Notes: generated by a model not told the origin, from the sequence alone. A DNA stretch of 64,000 nucleotides from Acidaminococcus massiliensis (GCF_900095825.1 NZ_LT608315.1:983873-1047872), one strand, 5' to 3'; positions 15,400 through 25,046 are shown, numbered from the stretch's first letter. Made by a program: numbers and translations.

Positions 15400-17175
15400 A
15401 TGACTGAAAAAGAAAAGAAAGAATTGGAGCCGCAGCTGACTGCCACGGCAGCAGCAAAGAAAGGACAGAGTGAGGCCCAGCCCACGGCAGTGGAGAAAGC
15501 CAAGGCTGCTCCCAAAAAGAAGAAGGCGGCAAAAACCACGGGAAAGGCGGGTTCAGGAACGAAAAGCAAGAGTAAGGCAGGCAAGAAAGATAAGCCCAAA
15601 ACCGCGGCGGAATACTTAGCGGAATTCGAAGCGCTGGCCAAAAAGAATCATGGCGTTCTCACCTATAAGGAGATTCAGGACCGGCTGCAGAACGAAGATG
15701 CTGTCTCTGTGGATGAGATGGATGCTATCTATTCCAAACTGGCAGAGAAGAACATTGAAGTAATCGATGACGGGTCCGAAGATGAAGAACCGGCGACCAT
15801 CGATGAAGAAGAGCTGAAGGTGGATGAAACGGAACTGGCCAACCTGTCCGTTCCGGAAGGGGTCATCGTGGATGACCCGGTCCGCATGTATCTGAAGGAA
15901 ATCGGCCGGGTGCCTCTTTTGGCCGGGGACGATGAAATCAAGCTGGCCAAACGGGCTGACAAAGGCAACCAGGCCAAGGCCATCCTGAAGGGAGAAAAGC
16001 CGGAGGGAGAATTCGAGCCGGTGAACAAACGGCTTTCCATCGGGAAACTGCTGGAAGAGGCCAATGAACTGCTGACCAAGGAAAGCATCTGGGTGGACAA
16101 CCGGAGCGTCTCCCTGACCTACCGGAAGGCCCAGGAATTGGCTGGCGACGGCCATGTGCTGGAGTTTGACCAGTATCAGAAGCTGATCAGCGCCTTTACC
16201 ATGGATGAAAAGAAGCGGCTCCATCGGCTGCTGCAGGAAAACAAGTATAAGATCGCCCATGTGCAGAAGAATGCTCCGGATCCAACGGGAGAAGAAGCTG
16301 AAAACAGCTGCCTGGGGACGCTGCAGGAGCTCTTTGCGGTGGTCGACGAAAAAGCCAGCCACCAAAAAGTGGATGACGAGACCCGGCAGCAGATCGAAAC
16401 GGAGGAGAAACGGTTCAACCGGCTGCTCCACCGGATGGAATTCTGTGGGGACAATGCCAAGAAATGCCTGTCGGAAGCCAACCTCCGGCTGGTGGTCAGC
16501 ATTGCCAAACGGTATGTGGGCCGTGGGATGCTGTTCCTGGATTTGATCCAGGAAGGGAATCTGGGGCTGATCAAGGCTGTTGAAAAGTTCGATTACAACA
16601 AAGGATTCAAATTCAGTACGTATGCTACTTGGTGGATCCGGCAGGCCATTACCCGTGCCATCGCCGACCAGGCCCGGACCATCCGGATCCCGGTGCATAT
16701 GGTGGAAACCATCAATAAACTGGTGCGGGTATCCCGGCAGCTGCTCCAGGAGCTGGGACGGGAACCGACACCGGAAGAAATCGCCAAGGAAATGGATGTG
16801 CCTGTGGAACGGGTCCGGGAAATCCAGAAGATCGCCCAGGAACCGGTTTCTCTGGAAACTCCTATCGGGGAAGAGGAAGATTCCCATTTGGGAGACTTCA
16901 TCGAGGATCAGGAAGCCCCTTCACCGGCAGATGCTGCTTCCTACACCCTGCTCCAGGAACAGCTGGGCAAGGTGCTCCAGGAGCATCTCAGCGCTCGGGA
17001 ACGCCGGGTGCTGGAACTGCGGTTCGGCCTGCTGGACGGCCGTACCCGGACCTTGGAAGAAGTGGGCCAGTACTTCGGCGTGACCCGTGAACGGATCCGG
17101 CAGATCGAGGCCAAAGCCCTGCGGAAACTCCGGAGCCCCAAACGGAGCAAACCACTGAAGGAATTCTTGGAATAA
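15400..17175 (+). CDS. rpoD: primary RNA polymerase sigma factor (sigma-70)
   Basis: The 591-aa protein carries region 1.2 ([23 protein letters not shown]), region 2 ([56 protein letters not shown]), region 3 and region 4 with the -35 reading helix ([20 protein letters not shown]). Regions 2.4 and 4.2 are intact, so it should read standard -10/-35 promoters, which is what the window shows. The first 65 residues are a Lys/Ala-rich low-complexity extension, and about 150 residues are inserted between regions 1.2 and 2. AAAGGAGGG precedes ATG 15400; the gene follows dnaG by 51 bases. Confidence 0.97.
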   Translation: MTEKEKKELEPQLTATAAAKKGQSEAQPTAVEKAKAAPKKKKAAKTTGKAGSGTKSKSKAGKKDKPKTAAEYLAEFEALAKKNHGVLTYKEIQDRLQNEDAVSVDEMDAIYSKLAEKNIEVIDDGSEDEEPATIDEEELKVDETELANLSVPEGVIVDDPVRMYLKEIGRVPLLAGDDEIKLAKRADKGNQAKAILKGEKPEGEFEPVNKRLSIGKLLEEANELLTKESIWVDNRSVSLTYRKAQELAGDGHVLEFDQYQKLISAFTMDEKKRLHRLLQENKYKIAHVQKNAPDPTGEEAENSCLGTLQELFAVVDEKASHQKVDDETRQQIETEEKRFNRLLHRMEFCGDNAKKCLSEANLRLVVSIAKRYVGRGMLFLDLIQEGNLGLIKAVEKFDYNKGFKFSTYATWWIRQAITRAIADQARTIRIPVHMVETINKLVRVSRQLLQELGREPTPEEIAKEMDVPVERVREIQKIAQEPVSLETPIGEEEDSHLGDFIEDQEAPSPADAASYTLLQEQLGKVLQEHLSARERRVLELRFGLLDGRTRTLEEVGQYFGVTRERIRQIEAKALRKLRSPKRSKPLKEFLE

Positions 17176-17193
17176 AAGGATATTATCCAATAC

Positions 17194-17231
17194 AAAAAGG
17201 CTGCTGTATATCATGTACAGCAGCCTTTTTT
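17194..17231 (+). terminator. terminator after rpoD
   Basis: Strong 15-bp hairpin (AAAAAGGCTGCTGTA and its complement) with a T tail. Confidence 0.9.
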
Positions 17232-17385
17232 CATGTATTTACAAAAAACATTTTAATAATCAGATTTTCATAGAAAATGTTTCTGATCATATTTACAAAA
17301 TCTTATAAGAAGCCTATACTTTGCTTATATTCTATACTTTTCCCGCCACAATAGGTAGCAAGGTAGTTTATAGGAGGTGTTGATA

Positions 17386-18849
17386 TTGGATGGGAAAAAT
17401 AGCAAACGGGCAGGATTGATCCTCCTGTCACTGATCTTGATCTTTTTGGGACGTTTCTTTCCCCGACCGGCGGGCATGCCGGCTTCTGCCATGCAGGTAT
17501 TCCTGCTGTTCATCGGGACGCTGATCCTCTGGCTGAAAATCGGGGTCCACTGGCCCAGCGCCCTGTGCCTGGGAGCCCTGGCCTTCATCCCGGAGCTGAA
17601 TTTCAGCAAGATCTTGGCCGGTTCCGTAGGGTCCCAGATCGTTACGTTCCTGATCTTTACTTTCATGTGTTCTTACACTCTGGCTAGGACCCCTTTCATG
17701 AAGCGGGTGGCAGTCTGGTTCATCACCCGGAAACTGGCCCGGCGCAGCCCCTGGTGGTTCTGCACTTTTTATTTCATGTCCATGATGGTGGCGGCCTGGA
17801 TCATGTCTCCTACGGTCCTGTTCGTGACTTATATCGCCATCAGTGAAGAAATCTTTGCCATGCTCCATCTGGAAAAGGGCAGCCGGCTGGCCTCCATGAT
17901 CATGGTGGGACAGACCATGGCCTGCTGCCTGGGGTCCGGCATGACTCCCATTGCCCATGATGGCCCCATCCTGGGGCTGGGACTGTATGAAGCGGCCACC
18001 GGCCAGAATATCAGTTATACCAGTTATATGGGAGCCTGCATGCCGGTGGGGATCTTGGTATTCATCCTGATGCTGGTCCTGTTCCGGTTCCTGCTGAAAC
18101 CGGATATGAGCCCCTTGGCCGATCTGGATATCAATAAGCTGACCGCAGGCATGCCGCCGGTGGGCCGGAAGGAATCCATCGTCTGCGGCGTGTTCCTGTG
18201 CGTGGTGGCCCTGTGGGTGTTGCCCAGCCTGACCATGTCTTTCCTGCCAGGGATCTCCAAATGGATCAGCAGCTTTGGCATTACCATGCCGCCCCTTCTG
18301 GGGACCATCGTCCTGTGCATCCTCACTGATGAAGAAGGCAAGCCCCTGATGGATTATTCCGATGCCCTGGCCCATGGGGTATCCTGGGTCTGTGTCATCA
18401 TGTCGGCGGCGGTGCTGGCTCTGTCCAGCGCTCTTTCCAACAGCCAGATCGGTTTCACCACCTACATCGGGGCCGCGGTGAAGCCCCTCATCGCAGGAGT
18501 GTCGCCCCTGGTCTGCGTATTCTTCCTGATCCTCCTGTGTGCCTTGATGACCAATATCTGTTCGAACCTGGTTTCCATCACCCTGGTGCTGTCCATCGGG
18601 CTGCCTCTTTTTGTGGCCTCGGGAGGCACCATGAACGGTGCTGCGCTGGCGGCTCTTGTGAGCTATGCCGGGGCCTTTGCCGTTGCGACGCCTTCGGCCC
18701 AACCCTTGGTGGCCATTGGAATCGGACAAGGTTTTGTGCGGCAGGATATGCTCTTGAAATACGGCTATCTGGTGGTCGTCCTTTCGGCCATCCTGGCAGC
18801 AGCCATCGGGTATCCTCTGGCTTCCGCCTTTATGGCAGGCATGGTGTAA
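17386..18849 (+). CDS. SLC13/DASS-family sodium-coupled anion symporter
   Basis: A 487-aa membrane protein with about 12 hydrophobic segments. Family features are MVAAWIMSPTVLFVTYIAI (first Ser/Asn-type ion-binding loop), GSGMTPIAHDGPILGLGLY and, in the second half, SSALSNSQIGF and LMTNICSNLVSITLVLSI, the paired hairpins that bind carboxylate and sodium. Substrates of the family are C4-dicarboxylates, citrate or sulfate; which one applies here cannot be read off. AGGAGG at 17372-17377 is best spaced for TTG 17386; GTG 17377 overlaps it. The chorismate enzyme follows after 18 bases and is probably in the same transcript. Confidence 0.82.
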   Translation: MDGKNSKRAGLILLSLILIFLGRFFPRPAGMPASAMQVFLLFIGTLILWLKIGVHWPSALCLGALAFIPELNFSKILAGSVGSQIVTFLIFTFMCSYTLARTPFMKRVAVWFITRKLARRSPWWFCTFYFMSMMVAAWIMSPTVLFVTYIAISEEIFAMLHLEKGSRLASMIMVGQTMACCLGSGMTPIAHDGPILGLGLYEAATGQNISYTSYMGACMPVGILVFILMLVLFRFLLKPDMSPLADLDINKLTAGMPPVGRKESIVCGVFLCVVALWVLPSLTMSFLPGISKWISSFGITMPPLLGTIVLCILTDEEGKPLMDYSDALAHGVSWVCVIMSAAVLALSSALSNSQIGFTTYIGAAVKPLIAGVSPLVCVFFLILLCALMTNICSNLVSITLVLSIGLPLFVASGGTMNGAALAALVSYAGAFAVATPSAQPLVAIGIGQGFVRQDMLLKYGYLVVVLSAILAAAIGYPLASAFMAGMV

Positions 18850-18867
18850 GAAAGGAGAAGGAGAGAA

Positions 18868-20358
18868 ATGACGACTTCTTTGGAAGAATGCAGAAAGATG
18901 GCCTCTGGTTATGGTATGGTCCCGGTGGTGAAACGGGTACCGGCCGGGGGACATACGGTGGAAGATTTGGCTGAAATGGCCCGGAGCCTCAGCAAACAGG
19001 TCTATGTGATGGACCATACGGTGGACACCGGAAAAGAGATCCGCTGGGAACGGTATGCGGTGATCGGGTTCGCCCCGGCACTGGAATTTTCCTGTACCGA
19101 CGGCGTCATGACTGTGGCCCAGGGAGGGACACGGATTTCCTATCCCTGTAAAGATCCTTCCCGGGTACTGGCCGGGGTCCTTGCGGCCCACAAGGCTCCT
19201 TATGCAGCAGGGATGCCTCCTTTTACAGGCGGGCTGGCGGGCTATTTTGCCTATGAATACATCAAATACGCAGAGCCTGAAATCCAGTGGGAGGAAGCCA
19301 ATCCGGAACAGTTCAAGGATATGGATCTGTTCTTTTTTGACAGGCTCTTTGTCCTGGACCGGCAGCAGCAGGAGATTTTGCTCATCGTCAACATCGCCAC
19401 GGATCACCTGGAAGAGAATTACCGGAAGGCCCTCTTCACTTTGGGTGAAATGGAAAACATGCTGGAAGAGGCGCCCCGGGATGGGGTCCCGCCTTTTGCC
19501 ATCACCGGCAGCTTCCAGCCCATGTTCCAGCTCCAGGATTACATCCGGATGGTGGAGCAGGCCCGGAAGGACATCCGCAAAGGAGAGACCTGCCAGATCG
19601 TGCTGTCCAATGCAGTGACGGCTCCTGCCCAGGGCAGTCTCCTGAGTGCCTACCGGGTGCTGCGGAAAAAGGATCCCACCCGGTATATGTGCTATTTCAG
19701 CAGTGATGACGCAGAATGTGCCATCGCTTCTCCGGAAGCCACCATCACCCTGCAGCAGGGACAGCTTTATATGAATCCCCTGGCCGGGACGGCAGCCCGG
19801 GGCAAAACAAAGGAGGAAGACCTAAAGAATGAAAGGGAACTGCTGGCGGATCAGAAATCCCTGGATGAGCACAATATGCTGGTGGATGATGCCCGGAACG
19901 AATTCGGTGCCGTCTGTGATTTCGATTCCATCGGCATCCGGGATTATCTGAAAGTCGTCCGCTGTGCCCGGGTCATGCATATCGGCACCACTGTGACTGG
20001 CCGGCTGCGGAGTGACAAGACGGCCCTGGACGTGATCGATATGACGGTGCCTGCCGGTGTGGTGTCCGGTTCGCCCAAGATCCATGGCTGCGAACTGATC
20101 AATGCCATCGAAAAGAACCGGCGGGGGATCTACGGCAGCACCTTGGGGCAGATCAGCCTGACAGGGGATGCAGATTTCTGCGTATTCATCCATTCCGCCT
20201 TCCTGAAAAACGGAAAAGTCACTGTGCGTTCCGGAGGCGGCATTGTCATCGACAGTGTCCCGGAAGAGGAACACCAGGAATGTTTGAACAAGGCCATGGC
20301 CATGGAAGGGGCTCTGTATGAAGCCAGTGCCCTGGATAAAGGAGGGGCGGAGAAATGA
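18868..20358 (+). CDS. anthranilate synthase component I-like chorismate-binding enzyme
   Basis: The 496-aa protein has the N-terminal TrpE-like domain and a C-terminal chorismate-binding domain: GETCQIVLSNAV, NPLAGTAARGKTKEEDLKNERELLADQKSLDEHNMLVDDARNE, VVSGSPKIHGCELINAIEKNRRGIYG and the ending VRSGGGIVIDSVPEEEHQECLNKA. These are recognisable but depart from standard TrpE (for example TAARG where TRPRG or TRRRG is usual, SGGGIV for AGAGIV). It overlaps the amidotransferase gene by four bases. No other trp gene is nearby. Anthranilate or aminodeoxychorismate synthesis is the default; a different chorismate product is possible. Confidence 0.75.
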   Translation: MTTSLEECRKMASGYGMVPVVKRVPAGGHTVEDLAEMARSLSKQVYVMDHTVDTGKEIRWERYAVIGFAPALEFSCTDGVMTVAQGGTRISYPCKDPSRVLAGVLAAHKAPYAAGMPPFTGGLAGYFAYEYIKYAEPEIQWEEANPEQFKDMDLFFFDRLFVLDRQQQEILLIVNIATDHLEENYRKALFTLGEMENMLEEAPRDGVPPFAITGSFQPMFQLQDYIRMVEQARKDIRKGETCQIVLSNAVTAPAQGSLLSAYRVLRKKDPTRYMCYFSSDDAECAIASPEATITLQQGQLYMNPLAGTAARGKTKEEDLKNERELLADQKSLDEHNMLVDDARNEFGAVCDFDSIGIRDYLKVVRCARVMHIGTTVTGRLRSDKTALDVIDMTVPAGVVSGSPKIHGCELINAIEKNRRGIYGSTLGQISLTGDADFCVFIHSAFLKNGKVTVRSGGGIVIDSVPEEEHQECLNKAMAMEGALYEASALDKGGAEK

Positions 20359-20924
20359 TTGCATTGATCGACAATTACGATGGCTGTGTGTTCAACCTGT
20401 TCCAGCTCATCGGCCATTATCGCAGGGACATCCGGATCATCCGCAACGACCGGATGACGGTGGCAGAGCTCCAGGCCCTGCAGCCCGACCATATCGTGAT
20501 TTCTGGAGGGGGCAGCCAGCCGGAAGCCACGGGGATGGTCCGGGAGATGATCAGGACGCTTACGGGGCAGGTTCCGATCCTGGGAATCTGCCTGGGGTAT
20601 CGGGCGCTCCTCAGCGCCTATGGGGCTTCTATGAGTTATCTGGACGAAATCATGCAGGGACGGGCTTCCCAGATTTCCCTTGCCACGGACTGTCCTCTCT
20701 TCAAAGGACTGCCTGGAGAGATCCAGGGCATGCGCTACCATTCCATGACCGTTCCGGAAAAAGAGATCCCGGAAGGCTTCCGGATCATTGCCAGGGCGTC
20801 CGACGGAGAAGTGATGGGGGTCCAAGCCGGAAACAGCAGCACTTTCGGAATCCAGTTCCACCCGGAATCCTTCCTGACACCGGAAGGGAGCCGGATCATG
20901 AAAAATTTCCTGGATCTGGACTGA
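20355..20924 (+). CDS. glutamine amidotransferase subunit, TrpG/PabA-like
   Basis: The 189-aa class I amidotransferase has the nucleophilic Cys in LGICLGYRALL and the His-x-Glu of the triad in GIQFHPESFLTPEG. The usual oxyanion segment SPGPGxP is replaced by ISGGGSQPEATG, and GHQ after the nucleophile by GYR, so it is divergent. It supplies ammonia to the chorismate-binding partner whose stop overlaps its ATG, so the two form a complex. Whether the product is anthranilate or aminodeoxychorismate is not decided by the sequence. Confidence 0.8.
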   Translation: MIALIDNYDGCVFNLFQLIGHYRRDIRIIRNDRMTVAELQALQPDHIVISGGGSQPEATGMVREMIRTLTGQVPILGICLGYRALLSAYGASMSYLDEIMQGRASQISLATDCPLFKGLPGEIQGMRYHSMTVPEKEIPEGFRIIARASDGEVMGVQAGNSSTFGIQFHPESFLTPEGSRIMKNFLDLD

Positions 20925-21020
20925 GGCGGGCCGGCTTGTGGAGATATGCCCAGGAATGTTCGGCAGTCCGCTGGGAGAGAATTGACAGAAATCGGATTTT
21001 TGGTATATAATTTCTGCATT

Positions 21021-21095
21021 GGGCCTATAGCTCAGCGGTAGAGCCCCCGGCTCATAACCGGTTGGTCCAAGGTTCGAATCCTTGTGGGCCCACCA
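21021..21095 (+). tRNA. tRNA with CAT anticodon (Met elongator, or Ile2)
   Basis: A 75-nt cloverleaf with acceptor GGGCCTA/TGGGCCC, anticodon loop CTCATAA and encoded CCA. It lacks the initiator-specific features. Lysidine-modified tRNA-Ile cannot be excluded from sequence alone. A promoter-like TTGACA (20983) and TATAAT lie just upstream. Confidence 0.9.
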
Positions 21096-21111
21096 ACTGC
21101 AACACTGTGGG

Positions 21112-21156
21112 AACTCCCCCGGTCCTGACGCTGTGTCAGGGCAGGGGGAGTTTTTT
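21112..21156 (+). terminator. terminator after the CAT tRNA
   Basis: AACTCCCCC (21112-21120) pairs with 21144-21152, with an inner CCTGAC/GTCAGG stem, and ends in six T. Confidence 0.85.
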
Positions 21157-21184
21157 GATACGCCATGGAAAAGGACGGCAGAAT

Positions 21185-21658
21185 ATGGAGTATTATCTTC
21201 TTGGATTCAAATATCACCATATCATGAAATACTGCATTTGGATGACAGATCACAAGGATAGGATCTATTGTGATGGGAAGCAGGCTATCCTAACCTTTGA
21301 CAGCCAGTTTGAAGTACAGCAGTATGCACTTTCCAAAGGAATCAAGGTCGATACAAAAAATGGATATATATGTGACATGGACCACCTGCAGATCGGCAGC
21401 AGCAGACTGGCGGACATCTTGGACTTCTGGAATTTAACAAGTGATATGACCAAAACGGTCGGGGCCAATTTCATCGGCAACAGGAAGAGTCCTGTCATCG
21501 ACAAAATATATAACAAACTGTTCCACGGCTGCAATTTGTTGAAGAGGAAAGAGATGGCTCCTTATATTCCCAGATTCAACCAGGATGAGATCCGTATTTT
21601 GGAGAAAGTCCTGGAAGACGGCCAAAAAATCATCAAAAAATATATATTGAAGATCTGA
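21185..21658 (+). CDS. hypothetical protein (157 aa)
   Basis: It starts at ATG 21185 behind AAAAGGA. The sequence has no signal peptide or membrane segment. The first 75 residues look like a small mixed alpha/beta unit (EYYLLGFKYHHIMKYCIW, QAILTFDSQFEVQQYALSKG); the remainder is mostly helical and ends in a basic helix (EKVLEDGQKIIKKYILKI). The family is not recognised. It lies between a tRNA terminator and the glyQS promoter, so it is probably expressed with little help from neighbours. Base composition is slightly more AT-rich than the flanking housekeeping genes. Confidence 0.65.
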   Translation: MEYYLLGFKYHHIMKYCIWMTDHKDRIYCDGKQAILTFDSQFEVQQYALSKGIKVDTKNGYICDMDHLQIGSSRLADILDFWNLTSDMTKTVGANFIGNRKSPVIDKIYNKLFHGCNLLKRKEMAPYIPRFNQDEIRILEKVLEDGQKIIKKYILKI

Positions 21659-21684
21659 AAGAAAGGCGGATGGACGGAAGCACC

Positions 21685-21713
21685 TTGACAACTTCCCCCT
21701 GATTTGTTATAGT
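21685..21713 (+). promoter_or_regulatory. promoter of glyQS
   Basis: TTGACA (21685-21690) and TATAGT (21708-21713) with a 17-base spacer. Confidence 0.8.
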
Positions 21714-21716
21714 TCC

Positions 21717-21868
21717 TCTGTAATCACGCAATGAGGGGGTTGGCATCCCTGAGCGTTTGCTTCACAAGAGAGGCCGCTTTCGGGCGGCAAACAGGGTGGA
21801 ACCGCGGAACAACCTCCCGTCCCTGTAATGTAGAGTATCCTGTCTATATTACAGAGACGGGAGTTTTT
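21717..21868 (+). ncRNA. T-box leader of glyQS with very short Stem I
   Basis: The T-box sequence AGGGTGGAACCGCGG lies at 21793-21807. It is followed by a terminator hairpin (21814-21829 with 21849-21864, then T's); its 5' arm competes with the antiterminator. A Stem III-like hairpin GCCGC/GCGGC precedes the T-box. Upstream only about 40 bases remain for Stem I: arms GCAA/TTGC and GGG/CCC enclose GGTTGGCAT, where GGC (21742-21744) is a plausible glycine specifier. Uncharged tRNA-Gly would favour readthrough into glyQS. Confidence 0.88.
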
Positions 21869-21885
21869 GTATAGGAGGAGAGAAA

Positions 21886-22758
21886 ATGGATTTTCAGACC
21901 ATCATTTTGAACCTGCAGAAGTACTGGGCCAACCAGGGCTGCATCATGGCTCAGCCTTATGACGTGGAAAAGGGCGCCGGGACTATGAACCCGTCCACCT
22001 TCCTGCGGGTACTGGGGCCGGAACCCTGGAACGTATGCTATGTGGAACCGTCCCGCCGTCCTGCTGACGGCCGGTACGGAGACAACCCCAACCGTCTGTA
22101 CCAGCATCACCAGTTCCAGGTGATCATGCAGCCGTCCCCCAGCAATATCCAGGAACTGTACCTGGAAAGCCTGCGGGAACTGGGCATCCATCCGGAAGAA
22201 CATGATATCCGGTTCGTGGAAGACAACTGGGAATCTCCCACCCTGGGCGCCTGGGGCATGGGCTGGGAAGTCTGGCTGGACGGGATGGAAATCACCCAGT
22301 TCACCTATTTCCAGCAGGTGGGTTCCATCGACATCAAACCGGTGGCTGTGGAAATCACGTACGGCCTGGAACGGCTGGCCATGTACATCCAGGGGGTGGA
22401 AAACGTCTACGACCTCCAGTGGGTGGGGGATGTGACCTACGGGGATGTATTCCATACCAACGAAGTGGAGCAGTCCCGGTACAGCTTCGACATCGCCGAC
22501 ATCGACCTGTTGTTCGACCTGTTCGATAAATACGAAAAGGAAGCCAAACGGGTCATCCTCACCGGCAACATCCGGCCGGCCTATGACTATGTGCTGAAAT
22601 GTTCCCACACCTTCAACCTGCTGGATGCCCGGGGCGCCATCAGCGTCAGCGAACGGACCAACTACATCTCCCGGGTGCGGGCACTGGCTCGGCTGTGTGC
22701 GGCGGCCTATGTGGAACAACGGGAAAAACTGGGATTCCCCATGCTGAAGAGAGGGTAA
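21886..22758 (+). CDS. glyQ: glycyl-tRNA synthetase alpha chain
   Basis: The 290-aa class II synthetase subunit binds glycine and ATP. Characteristic segments are [83 protein letters not shown] and [13 protein letters not shown]. Length is usual. It is the first gene after the T-box, behind AGGAGGAG, and glyS follows by 5 bases. The bacterial alpha2beta2 enzyme charges tRNA-Gly in the cytoplasm. Confidence 0.97.
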   Translation: MDFQTIILNLQKYWANQGCIMAQPYDVEKGAGTMNPSTFLRVLGPEPWNVCYVEPSRRPADGRYGDNPNRLYQHHQFQVIMQPSPSNIQELYLESLRELGIHPEEHDIRFVEDNWESPTLGAWGMGWEVWLDGMEITQFTYFQQVGSIDIKPVAVEITYGLERLAMYIQGVENVYDLQWVGDVTYGDVFHTNEVEQSRYSFDIADIDLLFDLFDKYEKEAKRVILTGNIRPAYDYVLKCSHTFNLLDARGAISVSERTNYISRVRALARLCAAAYVEQREKLGFPMLKRG

Positions 22759-22763
22759 TGGAT

Positions 22764-24824
22764 ATGGCAAATTTATTATATGAAATCGGAACGGAAGAAA
22801 TGCCGGCCCAATACATGCCCGGCATCCTGAAGGAATACAAGGAACTGGCCGGAAAGAAGCTGGCCGAAGCCCGGATCCCCTTCAGCACGGTGAAAGTATA
22901 CGGGACTCCCCGCCGGATGGCTTTCCTGGCGGAAGGGGTAGCGGAAAAACAGGAAGATTCCAATGTGGAAAGCAAGGGGCCTTCTCTAAAGATCGCCTTT
23001 GATAAGGACGGGAACCCCACCCGTGCCGCCCAGGGATTTGCCCGGGGCCAGGGGGTGGATGTAAAGGACCTGGTCCAGAAGGACGGCTATGTGTACGCCG
23101 TAAAACATCTGGAAGGCAAAAAGACCATCGACCTGCTGCCGGCCATCCTGGATGACATCCTCCATTCTCTGAACTTCCCCAAGACCATGCGGTGGGCGGA
23201 TTATGATTTCGGTTTCGTCCGTCCTTTCCGCTGGATGGTGGCTCTCCTGGATGACCAGGTGATCCCAGTGGAAGCCAACGATGTGAAGAGCGGCAGAGAG
23301 GCCCGGGGCCATCGGTTCCTGAGCAACCATCTGATCACCATCCCGGACGCTGCTGCCTACGAAAAGACCATGGAAGACAATTTCGTCATGGTGGATGTGG
23401 ACAAACGCCGGGAAACCATCCGGAAACAGATCGAAGATTTGGCTGTGGCCGAAGGAGGCAAAGCCGCCATTTCTCCGGACCTGCTGGAAGAAGTCACCTT
23501 CCTGGTGGAATATCCCACGGCTCTGTGCGGCCATATCGATGACAAGTACCTGCGTCTGCCGGATTGCGCCATCATCACCCCCATGCGGGATCATCAGCGG
23601 TACTTCCCCATGTTCGACAAGGATGGGAAACTGATGCCCAAGTTCATCACCGTCCGGAATGGCGGCAAGGAACATCTGGACATCGTGACCCACGGGAATG
23701 AACGGGTGCTCCGGGCCCGTCTGGACGATGCAGTGTTCTTCTTCGACAATGACCGGAAGAAATCCTTGGCCCAGCACCGGGAAGGACTCCACGAAGTGGC
23801 TTTCCAGCACGGATTGGGGAACATGTATGACAAGACGGAACGGCTCCAGAAGCTGTGCGATGAACTGGTGAAAGCCACCGGTCTGGAAGCGGATGCCAAG
23901 GCCGTGGAACGGGCCGCCCTCCTGTCCAAGGCAGATCTGGTCACCGGCATGGTGACGGAATTCACCGAACTCCAGGGCACCATGGGCAAGGAATATGCTC
24001 TCCTGGACAACGAAGGGGAGAAAGTGGCCCAGGCCATCGGGGAACAGTACATGCCCCGGTTTGCCGGCGATGAACTGCCCCAGAGCAACGAAGGCCGGAT
24101 CCTGGCTGTGGCGGACAAACTGGACAACATCGTGGCCACCTTCAGCCGGGGCATGGCGCCCACCGGGTCCCAGGATCCCTACGCCCTGCGCCGTCAGGCT
24201 CTGGGCATCCTGAACATCGTGGCCGACGGCGGGGTCCACTTCCCGCTCCGGGCCGTACTGGCAGAAACCCTGAAGAACCTGCCGGTGGACGTGGAAAACG
24301 AAGCCAAACTGCTGGATGAAGTGGCCGACTTCTTCGCCCAGCGGGCCAAGAACATGCTGCTGGACAAAGGGGTCCGGTATGACGTGGTAGATGCGGTGCT
24401 GGCCGCTCCGGGGCTGGACGACTTGGCGGATATCTTCGTTCGGGCCGATGCCCTGGCTGCCTATCTGGAAACGGATAAAGCCGCCGACAGCATCCAGGCC
24501 TTCACCCGGGTGGAAAACATCAGTAAGAACAATGTGGTGGAAGCCCCTGTGGATGCTACCCTGTTCCAGGATGCCGCAGAAAAAGCCCTCTCCGAAGCCG
24601 TGGAAAAAGTGGCTGCCGCTACCGCTCCTCTGGCTGCCGACCGGAAGTACGCCGACCTGCTGGCCGCCAACGATGAGCTGGCTGCTCCCGTCAATGCCTT
24701 TTTCGATGCGGTGATGGTCATGGACAAGGACGAAAAGGTGAAGAACAACCGTCTGGCCCTACTGAACCAGGTCAAGAAACAAGTGAACCAGGTGGCTGAT
24801 CTGAGCCAGCTGGTGATGAAATAA
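22764..24824 (+). CDS. glyS: glycyl-tRNA synthetase beta chain
   Basis: From ATG 22764 the protein has 686 residues, normal for GlyS. It begins NLLYEIGTEEMPAQYMPG and shows YGTPRRMAFLAEG, FPKTMRWADYDFGFVRPFRWMVALL, TPMRDHQRYFPM, VLRARLDDAVFFFDNDRKKSL and near the end an anticodon-binding-like region with FFDAVMVMDKDEKVKNNRLALLNQV. ATG 22758 is also in frame, but the AGAGAGGG site is better spaced for 22764. It forms the tetramer with GlyQ and is co-transcribed under T-box control. Confidence 0.97.
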   Translation: MANLLYEIGTEEMPAQYMPGILKEYKELAGKKLAEARIPFSTVKVYGTPRRMAFLAEGVAEKQEDSNVESKGPSLKIAFDKDGNPTRAAQGFARGQGVDVKDLVQKDGYVYAVKHLEGKKTIDLLPAILDDILHSLNFPKTMRWADYDFGFVRPFRWMVALLDDQVIPVEANDVKSGREARGHRFLSNHLITIPDAAAYEKTMEDNFVMVDVDKRRETIRKQIEDLAVAEGGKAAISPDLLEEVTFLVEYPTALCGHIDDKYLRLPDCAIITPMRDHQRYFPMFDKDGKLMPKFITVRNGGKEHLDIVTHGNERVLRARLDDAVFFFDNDRKKSLAQHREGLHEVAFQHGLGNMYDKTERLQKLCDELVKATGLEADAKAVERAALLSKADLVTGMVTEFTELQGTMGKEYALLDNEGEKVAQAIGEQYMPRFAGDELPQSNEGRILAVADKLDNIVATFSRGMAPTGSQDPYALRRQALGILNIVADGGVHFPLRAVLAETLKNLPVDVENEAKLLDEVADFFAQRAKNMLLDKGVRYDVVDAVLAAPGLDDLADIFVRADALAAYLETDKAADSIQAFTRVENISKNNVVEAPVDATLFQDAAEKALSEAVEKVAAATAPLAADRKYADLLAANDELAAPVNAFFDAVMVMDKDEKVKNNRLALLNQVKKQVNQVADLSQLVMK

Positions 24825-24835
24825 GACGAATAGGA

Positions 24836-24880
24836 AAGAAGGGGCTGTTGCACGTTCTGTGCAACAGCCCCTTCTTATTT
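24836..24880 (+). terminator. terminator of glyQS, dispersed hairpin family A
   Basis: Perfect 18-nt arms (24836-24853 and 24859-24876) around a 5-base loop. The same core (GGGGCTGTTGCAC) appears at 27473, 51996 and, split by an IS, at 57371/58919. Confidence 0.85.
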
Positions 24881-24939
24881 TTTGCAGACCTGTATGGATC
24901 AGTTTAGACAATATATTCATACATATTTAACCAAATAAC

Positions 24940-24968
24940 TTTACACATATCTATCTATATATTATAAT
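24940..24968 (+). promoter_or_regulatory. promoter of the trimeric autotransporter gene
   Basis: TTTACA (24940-24945) and TATAAT (24963-24968), 17 bases apart, in an AT-rich upstream region. Confidence 0.7.
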
Positions 24969-25046
24969 CGAGGAAGAATATGAAATCATATCCATCCGAT
25001 AAAATAGAAAAATCAGAAAATAAAATCTTTTACAAAGGAGAAACTT

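Noticed and set aside
17428-19407. 659-codon frame antisense to the SLC13 carrier and the chorismate enzyme
   Set aside because: Low-complexity His/Gln/Gly translation typical of antisense to CTG/CGG-rich genes; it spans two real genes.
21021-21095. Initiator tRNA-Met
   Set aside because: The acceptor begins with a G-C pair and the anticodon stem lacks the run of three G-C pairs required for initiators.
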